From NCBI RefSeq assembly GCF_033958435.1, contig NC_134137.1, positions 249,534,501 to 249,598,500 of the forward strand: a stretch of 64,000 nucleotides of DNA, given 5' to 3'. Position numbers and translations under genes: made by a program. Source of the DNA: Carettochelys insculpta (Eukaryota > Chordata > Testudines > Carettochelyidae). The number at the start of each line of letters is the position of its first letter. The stretch's first letter is position 1. Positions 56,251-64,000 of the stretch are shown piece by piece. The notes below the pieces were generated by a model that worked only from the letters and a program-made list of their open reading frames with translations, made no database searches and was not told where the DNA came from.

Positions 56251-56900
56251 TAATGGCACAAAACCAAACACCCTGTACTTCCCCTGCCTACTGCTCCACC
56301 TCTTCTCTGCAGGCCTGTCCCTGTCCCCACTACCTCCATCCATCCCTCCCTCTATCCCTCGCTCTTTCTCACTCTCACTCATTTTCACTGGGCTTGGGCA
56401 TGGCATGGGAGCAGAGGAAAGAGCTCTGGGATGGGGATGGATATGAGAGGTTTGGGGTGCAGGAGGGGCTCTGGAGAGAGGCTGCAGATTCTGGAGTGTG
56501 GAAAGGGGTTCTAAGATGGGGCAAAGGTTTGGGACATGGGAGGAGGCTCAGAGCTGGGTCAGGGGTTGGGGTGCAGGACAGGATACAGGCACTGGGGTTG
56601 GACTGGGGTGACGTTGTTTGGGGTGAAAAAGGGGGCTCAAGTTAGGGCAGGGGGTTGCGCTATAGAAGGAAGAGTGGCATGTGGGCTCTGGGAGGGAGTT
56701 TGAGCACAGGAGGGGGCTCCGTGTAGGGGGCTGGGGTGCAGGAGGGATGAAGCATTGGGCTACAGGTGGTACATAATTTGAATGGCTCTCCAGAAGTGGC
56801 AACACGCCCTCAGCTCCTAGGCAGAGGAGCAGCCGGGGGGCCTGCATGGTGCCCCCCCCCAGCACTGCCCAATGTTGGATGCAGTTCCCAGCCCATGGGA
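56251..56900. repeat. G-rich low-complexity block, probable repeat interior
   Basis: Degenerate ggggctc/ggggtgcagga units recur through 56400-56760, followed by cctaggcagaggagcagcc and a C-run at 56851-56859. It resembles 2160-2905. Long frames here are compositional. Confidence 0.4.
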
Positions 56901-57149
56901 GGTGCCAAGCTGGAGCTCAGGGCAGGAGCAGTGCATGTAGTCCCCTGGACACACCTATGCCTAGGAGCCAACAGACTTGTCATTGCTTCCAGAGTGCCAC
57001 CCAGAGCCAAGTAGGGAGCATGCCAGCTATGCCAAATGGACTTTTAATGACCTCATCAGCTGTGCTGACCAGAGCTGCCAGGATCCCTTTTCAACAGGGT
57101 GGTCTGGTGGAAAACTGGACACCTGGCAACCCCACCCATGTTCCAAACT

Positions 57150-57905
57150 GAGATTGGTAACAAGGTCTGTCTTAAACAAAGGAATGTGTACGCTGTTTAA
57201 TTTGCATTTAAGCAGTTAAGAGGGTTATCAAACAGGAATGGAAACAAAGGCAGCTCAAAACAGGTGAGAAAAAAGTAGCAGGGAGCATCCTTCCACACAG
57301 ATCTCTTGTCTCCTGGTAGCCAGCTGGAAATGTTTTTTTTTTTTTTCTGCTTCAGGGGAGGGGACTGAAACTATAAAAGGAGGAACAAACACCCAAGACA
57401 TTGGTGGCTCACTCCATTGAATTCACTGCAACTGAAGTAAAAGAAAACCTTAATTGTTTTCTGCAAGACAGGGTCTGATCTAGAGGGTTTGATGAGTAAG
57501 ATTGCTGAAAGCATATGGTGAGAAACTTTGTTTGAATCTGTTACAGTTTGTTTCGTTAGGTATTATTTTTATTATTCTTGTTTTATTCTTTATTGTCCTT
57601 TAGTTTTCTTCTAAACATTTCTCACTCTTTTGCCTTATTACTGGTACTCACTTAAATTCTCTCTTTGTAATTAATAAATGTGTTTTATTGTTTTAGCTAA
57701 TCCAGTGAGTTTAAATGGAAGCTTCTGGAAAATTCCATTGAGGATGGCAAGTTGTGTGCATGTTACTTCTACTGAAGATATAATAGACTTCATAAAACTT
57801 GTATTTTCCAGGAGAAGGCTGGGCAATACAGGACACACATTTCTAGGGGGAAACCTCAGACTGAAGATGTGTTGGGGTCTCCAGTCAGTATAACCAAAGC
57901 TAGTG
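57150..57905 (+). mobile_element. Possible solo LTR
   Basis: A TATA-type box ctataaaagg (57371-57380) lies about 300 bp upstream of AATAAA (57673-57678), which is followed by a T/G-rich stretch, as in an LTR. No TG/CA ends or duplication were fixed by eye, so the boundaries are rough. A host promoter or chance are alternatives. Confidence 0.3.
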
Positions 57906-59760
57906 AATATTAGAATGTAACCTAAATGTAATCAACAGCCCTGACAGCCACACCAGACCCCGGGACAAGGTAGGAAAGGGATCCAGCTCCATGATCCAAA
58001 AGGGGTGGAGCCAAGCATGGAAGGGGTGGGGCTTAGGGCAGTCAGCCCTGGGCCCCTCCACCATGCTCCCTAAGAGCCCTGTGGATCCAGGGTCAACTGC
58101 TCCCTTTGTCTCCCCACTCCCCCACCATTGGCAGGCCTGAGTGTAACAGGCCGGCTGCCATCAGACACACCCACCCACACACCAGGTGTCGCTTGCATGC
58201 AGGGAGGCTGTTTGTGAGTGGCCTGGCTACTTCAGCAAGGCATTATAAGACACCCAGCGCCGCAGGGCAGTGGCAACACAGCTGCTCATTAACCTGGATT
58301 GTACCCTGTGATACCACAGTTATCTTTGCCAAATGGGAAAGCTGAGGTAAAGTGGTGCAATGGCTTCCATAAATTCCAAAGTGAATCAGGATTAAAACTC
58401 AGGCCTGCCTGGTGCCCAACCCTGTGCTTATGTGTCCATATCACATGGACTTCCAGTGGCTCTTAACCTTCTTAACCATTTCTTGGTAAGCTCACATGTG
58501 TCCAGGCCCCATTTTAAAGCTGCACTTGCAATTCCTCCAGTGCTGTGTTATGGAGAAAAGTCATTGTGACAGATTTGAATTAAAAAGAGCATAGTCTTAT
58601 TTTTACACACGGGGTGTAGGTTCATCTCTGTGTTCTTTATTTTGAGCCCCCCTGGGGAAAGGGTTTCACATTATTAGCACACAAACCCTCTCTTCTGAAG
58701 CTCCCAAGTTCCCCAGTCAATCCAGGTCACTTAGCAGTTTGGGGCTGTCCTCCTGATGGCGGCTGTTCCCCTAATTTGGTATCATGAACTGATTGAAGGA
58801 TGATTAAATGTACCTCCGAGAAGCAACAAAGAACATTTCCGTGAGCGTTTGATTCTGGTGCAGCAAGCCAAACAGGCTGAGGCATAAAGCTGTACAGGCT
58901 GATAGGAAACAAAGGAGATCTGCTCAGAGACTGAAGCGGGGGCTTGGCCTCACATACAGCACCACAGCAGCATAGCTGCACAGGGGTATCCACTCCTCTG
59001 TAATGCCTTAGTGAAGACGTTACTATGCTGAAGTCGGAGGAGACTTGGGAGCCAGAGGAAGCAATTTAAGGGCACACCGAAGGCACACAGGAGAAAACAC
59101 AGCATCCGTGTTGATACTTGAAAGAACCTTGCCCAGGACTGTCCCCGGGGAGCGAGGTAATCCATGAGGGGGTGGCACAGTTTGAAAGGTCTTGCTGCAG
59201 TGCAGATGAGGAGAGGCAAAAAGCGTCAAACTGCCCCACGCCCCTCCAACAGCTACCAACCTCCGCCCCTTCTGCCATAAGTCCTGTGGCTCTAAAACTG
59301 GGCTGGTCAGCCATCAACAGACTCACAAATAGGAGAGTGACACAAAGACGTCTTACTCGTTATCAACTGTGCACCAAGAGAAAGACTGTGCTGACAGGAA
59401 CATCTTCCCCATCGACGTAGTTAATCCACCTTCCTGAGAAGTGGTAGCTGTGTCAATAGGAGAAGGACAGTGATGCAGAAGTGAGGAATCGCTGCCCTAT
59501 ACGGTTTATTTAAATTTCTCAGCAGGAAGACTGAGACCTTGCAAACGATGGATAATGCATCCATGCTTGTGATTTCTATCCAAATACTGGGTAGATCCAA
59601 AAGACTTCAGCTGCATGGTTTGAATCAAACTCCTAGCTGTCCCAGCCTTAAATTTTATGGATGCCCTTAAAAGAAAAGTAGCAACTGGTTAATTTCAGAA
59701 TTCCAGATCAGTGGGCAGTAAAATTATCTCCCATGGGTTTGGCATAATAGTCACTTAGAG
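57906..59760. other. Unique sequence with SINE-like relic
   Basis: The part 58300-58430 (ccaaatgggaaagctgaggt, ggattaaaactcaggcctgc) resembles a MIR-type SINE. No coding exon was recognised. Confidence 0.4.
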
Positions 59761-60100
59761 CAATGTTTCTTAAACTTTTTGAGACCACAGAACACCAAAC
59801 AATATTTTTAATGAAAAACACCTATGAACATTTTCTTAAAAAAATTGCCAGACCAAAACAAAAAAACAAAACAAAACAAACACACACACACAAAAAAAAA
59901 CACCCAGCAACCTGTATACAACCCCAGCCCACCCCAAAGAAGTACTTTAGTCAGGTATCTTAGTAATGAAGTAGTAACACTGTATCTGGTTTTAGTAACA
60001 GAAAATATATATACGTTGCTAGTTGCTATGCCTCCACAGCACACCTGAAAGTTGTTCATGGAACACCAGTGTTCCATGGAACATAATTTAAGAAACACTG
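59761..60100. mobile_element. hAT-like element, 340 bp
   Basis: Termini caatgtttcttaaact and atttaagaaacactg are inverted relatives. The flanking 8-mers acttagag and actacgat match at 5 of 8. An (A/CA)-rich stretch lies at 59855-59900. Confidence 0.6.
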
Positions 60101-61642
60101 ACTACGATGCTTCATCCAGGTGGTAACTTGCCAAGGCCTCTGCTTGTGTCAAGCATGTGCCCTTTCATTCTTCATTTGCAGGATGCTCAATAGAACAACT
60201 ATTATCCCTCTCAAGACGATGCTTCTTGCACATGTTTTCTCTCATCTGAAAGCTCTGAGCAATTATTCTCTCCATTGTGCACAAGCAGAAAAAGAGAGGT
60301 CAACAACCACTACAAAATTCTTTTCAAGTGAGTAAGAAAGCTCCAGATTAAAAGAAAACCTTCATACACCAACTGGTGTGAAAACAGAGTAATTAATTCC
60401 TGGAATCTGGCCAGCTTGAACATGGAGACTAATAGATGAGTTTCAATGGGCATCTGTAAGAGTGATGTAAAAATAAAATCTATAAGCTCCATTTACATGG
60501 AGTTTGCACGAGGTATGCAGGAAATACCGGGGTAGTCAAACAGAGTATTTTTTCAGTGTCTGTGTTTTTATTATTGCCAAGATTTAGCATGTGAAAGGGG
60601 TTTTGTCTTCCTGTTGTTGTTAGTGATCCCTTCTGTTGGGAGCAGTGAAGAAGAGATTGCAGCTTGAAAGTCATTTTCGCATCCTTATGTCAAATTTCTA
60701 GGCCTCCTGTCCCTGTGAGAGCCTTGCTTTTCTACTTCAGAGATTTTCCAATTTTGCATTTGAATATAAATGTATCTTAATCTGACTGTATTATTTAGTG
60801 AATTCATGCAAGTACAGTGTTCTTATATAACTCTGTCTCTCTCTTTCTCTCAATTTGAAGAAAATTTTTCACTAGCTCCTGCTTGATGTTTTTATTAAAA
60901 TTGATTGCTGGATCAAGCCCCAGCCAGGACACCCCTTCCTAATACTGAAGATGTTTGGATTCGGATCTGAAAAAATCTACAATGACCTACTTAAGCTATA
61001 AAACTAGTGAAAAAGCATAAGAGCAATTACTCTTATGCTTACACCCATTTTCTGACTAATTTGTACTGAACAGGCCTTTTGTGGATGTGCAAAATGAGTG
61101 CAATTTTTTCTCTCTCTCTAAACACACACACAGAGGACTGGACACTGCTCACTCAGCACTAGCATCAGGGCAAAGGAGTCTATAGAAATACTGAGAAATG
61201 GCATCAGGGTACAGCAAGCCTGAAGGACACCACAATAAAGAGCAAAGATGCATTTTGTAGCTGTGCCTAATAATGGCTGTTATGAATAGTCCAGCTGGTT
61301 TGGAACATCTGCTATGACAGCGTGCTTTCTCCCTTAGACACCTGTAAGCCCACTATGCAGCACCACCTAGCTTGTCAATTATATTGTGCCTTACCCTGCT
61401 CTGCCTTGGCACACCACTGCCTTACCTGGGGTATTTATCATCATAGCATTCTCACTTATGTTTGCAGCTTTAACTCTAGGGAAGACTCTTATGTTCATTT
61501 TACACCTATCCTGAGCCTCTGTTGCAGCAGCTTGCCTAGGACATTTTCATGACAGAAATATTTTTCTCATAACAATATCTCACAACTTCCCCTTTAACGA
61601 CTTCACCAGTTACCAGAGAAGTGAGCGGAAGAGTGGCATTTG
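60101..61642. other. Unique sequence, no gene recognised
   Basis: The text is AT-rich, with a CT-rich stretch near 60833-60852 and a CA/CT stretch near 61110-61132. No exon was seen. Confidence 0.4.
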
Positions 61643-61654
61643 CTTTTAATCAGT

Positions 61655-61764
61655 ATCAGAGAGGTAGCCGTGTTAGTCTGTATCCTCAAAAACAAGAAGT
61701 CCTGTGGCACCTTATAGACTAACAGATATCTCTGAGTCTATAAGGTGCCACAGGACTTCTTGTT
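61655..61764. mobile_element. PLE tail fragment forming a perfect hairpin
   Basis: The left part is the PLE 3' end on the minus strand. From 61691 to 61720 it is perfectly complementary to 61735-61764, with a 14-nt loop (61721-61734). A perfect 12-bp repeat cttttaatcagt (61643-61654 and 61765-61776) flanks the whole unit. Confidence 0.85.
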
Positions 61765-61844
61765 CTTTTAATCAGTTGCATGGAGGCTTCCTTGATAATA
61801 CCTTGGTCCAATTTGCTCCAAGCTGCAGACTCTATTTACACTGC

Positions 61845-62070
61845 AGTTAGACACTCATGGCTGACCTGGGGCAGCTGACTTGGGCTCTGCCTAAGGTACT
61901 GTTTAATTGCACTGTAGAGGTTTGGGTTTAGACCAAGACCCTTTGAAGTGGGAAGGTCCCAGAGCTCAAGCTGCAGCTCAAGCTTGAACTTCTACACCAC
62001 AATTAAACAGCCCCTTAGCCCAACCCAATGAGCCCAAGTCAGCTCACACCAGGAGTCTGACAGCTTTCAT
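61845..62070. repeat. Inverted-repeat MITE
   Basis: Arms gcagctgacttgggctctg and caatgagcccaagtcagctc are inverted, as are gtactgtttaattgcactgt and ccacaattaaacagcccc. It is non-coding. Confidence 0.55.
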
Positions 62071-64000
62071 GGGCCTGGTGCGAAGTGTGAGCGGCAGCCC
62101 AGCTTTGTGCCCCCAGGAGGTGCAGTGCTGAGTGGAAGGGGTGGTACCAGGGGCAGCCAGCCCTCAGCAGTGCTCAGAGTGTGACACTGGACCCTCCCCA
62201 GCCCTCAGGGCTGCACAGTGCGGCACTCCAGTGGTGATTTAAAGGGCTTGAGGCTACAGCCAGCCCTTTAATTGCCAGGACCCATGGCAACTGCCTCTTT
62301 TGCCCTCTCTCCAACCCCGCCCCCCCACCTCCATCAGGCTTGGCTGGCACATGCCAGCTGGAGGTATCTAACTGCAAGGTAAATATACCCTATGGACGTC
62401 CTGAACCCTGGTCTGTGGGACCCAGGCCTGTGGATCCAGTGTTTTCCAAGCCCACAATTGAGTGTGCACACTCCTTGTAAACCTGGGTTTACAATTGCTG
62501 GACCTACATCCTGCCACCCCAGGCTAATGCATCAGTACTATATAAAGCAGATTTTCTCAGATGGGCCTGCAGTGTGACCTGCACTCAAAAGAGCAGGGTT
62601 TGGACCAGAGTCTTACTGGAACTCAGGTTCTGATCTACTCCCTCCAGCAGGGCTCTAGGACCCAGGTCCTCAAAGCTTGCTGATGAGAGTTGGATTAATT
62701 TGTGTGTGAATGGTAAATGGTCTTGGAATCAAAGCTCAGAGTCAGACTAAGGCTGCATCTACACTACGATATAAATTCTAATTTATTAATATGGATTTTG
62801 TAATGCTGCATTTTATAAATTTGTGTCTGACTAGCCTTACCTCCCCCCATGTTCCTCACAAAGTCGACTTATTGCTGCTGCCCTCAATTGGCAAACATCA
62901 ACTGTTGCAGCAGAGCATTGTGGGAACCTATCCCACAGTTCCCTCATCTCCATAGCATTCTGGGTATGGTCGTTGATATTTTATATCTTCTTCCCACACT
63001 GCAGTGTCTTCATTCCCTTCCCGTGGTAAGCAAGTGTCCATTTTTTCCAGTTGTGCAGCAACAAAGATGGAAAAGTTAACAGAACTCTCTTTCTTCTGTA
63101 ACTGAATTATCAAGGATTTTATAAAAATCAGCAAGCGTGTTTTTCAACTGGCCCTCCACCAACTGTCTCCCCTCCTCCTATGATTGCATCTAATCCCTGA
63201 AAATAAGAGGGACAATGAAAAGCTTGGAGAAATAGTTGACAGTAAAGATTTGGAAAAAAGAGAGCTGCTGAGGGAAGGATTTTTTCGATTCCCAGTTCAT
63301 TATTCAGCTTCTGAGCACTGTCTGTATTCTCATTGTAAAGTTAGAAGAAAGGGGATAGAAAAGGCTAGGAAAAAATATTTTTGTCTTCCTTCTTCATTAC
63401 ATGGAATTTGCCAATGTGGGGGGATAGCAGCAATGCCCTGAACATCTTAGTCACCAGGGCAGACTTCCCCCCCAGTGGCAGCTAGCCCCCTGGGTCCTTG
63501 TCGGGGTAGGGAGGCTGGTTGAAGTAGTCCCCCCTGGTGGTAGAAAGGCCCTGAAAATATTTTTGGTGGGGAGTCAGTTGAAGTAGTCCCCCGTGTGGCA
63601 GCAAGCCCCCACAATTCTCTCTCACCCTTGGAGCCCTAACTGTGCACAAGCCAGGACATGGTGCTGCCTGGCAGCATGGGCAGCACCAAACAGCAGGCAT
63701 GTTCTTTTATTGGTTTGCGGGCTACCCGCATGATGTGGCTGAGCGTGGGAAAGACCTCAACTGCGTGGCACCTGTGGGGGATGGAGGGGTTGTGCACAAA
63801 TGTCAACAGCGGAGAAGAACTTTCTTGGCTTCTTAAGCAAACACGACCCCCACAACAGCCTTGTTACTATGTGATGCAGTGGGGCAGTGGCTGGCATTAG
63901 GTAGCACAGAAAAAAATACCAAGTATAGAGACAGAACCACAAACTCCCTGCTGGGGCTATTTGTAATGGGTAGACGCACTCACAGTGCTAATAGCAAAGA
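62071..64000. other. Unique sequence with MITE fragments
   Basis: The part 62750-62895 begins aaggctgcatctacactacg, the terminus of the 331-566 family, without a visible partner. 63470-63610 has two rough copies of a gttgaagtagtcccc text. No gene was recognised to the window end. Confidence 0.4.

Noticed and set aside
1..64000. CRISPR arrays, bacterial operons, rRNA or tRNA genes
   Set aside because: Nothing in repeat spacing, gene density or motifs supports them. The sequence is typical vertebrate non-coding DNA.

Overview
The window reads as vertebrate, most likely turtle, nuclear DNA. AT-rich unique sequence is strewn with reptile-type repeats: CR1 LINEs, Penelope-like element (PLE) fragments, hAT and Tigger-like terminal-inverted-repeat (TIR) elements, inverted-repeat MITEs, MIR-like SINE relics, a solo LTR and a 6.0 kb DIRS retrotransposon. 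I find no complete host protein-coding gene. Assignment to turtles rests on recognising the repeat families and is an inference.

Layout. 0-12 kb: MITE, a 1.47 kb hAT element with transposase relic and a 375 bp deleted relative of it, two Tigger-like elements, and an unexplained low-copy block at 8.3-8.9 kb. 12-26 kb: PLE ends, one of them nested, a CR1 on the minus strand (13.3-14.3 kb), and a CR1 on the plus strand split by a solo LTR (20.5-22.5 kb). A hAT-inside-Tigger composite is seen twice with the same junction. 26.0-32.0 kb: DIRS element on the minus strand, with inverted terminal repeats, an internal complementary region, gag, RT/RNase H/methyltransferase and tyrosine recombinase, all broken by stops and frameshifts. 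32-51 kb: mostly unique sequence with a PLE GIY-YIG fragment (39.9-40.8 kb), hAT, Tigger-like and inverted-repeat elements. 51.5-52.6 kb: a CpG island with CCAAT, GC-box and CRE motifs and a good minus-strand splice donor, probably the promoter and non-coding first exon of a host gene whose intron 1 runs leftward. 52.6-64 kb: (TAA)n, inverted PLE insertions, a LINE 3' fragment, a possible LTR and further MITEs.

How the parts fit. The DIRS element carries all the modules of its class (Gag for packaging, RT/RNase H for cDNA synthesis, a circular intermediate templated by the internal complementary region, recombinase for integration) but is dead as written. Most of the rest is non-autonomous or 5'-truncated debris. 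Several insertions keep readable target-site duplications (TSDs), so their order and mechanism can be reconstructed. Percent identities and boundaries were judged by eye.
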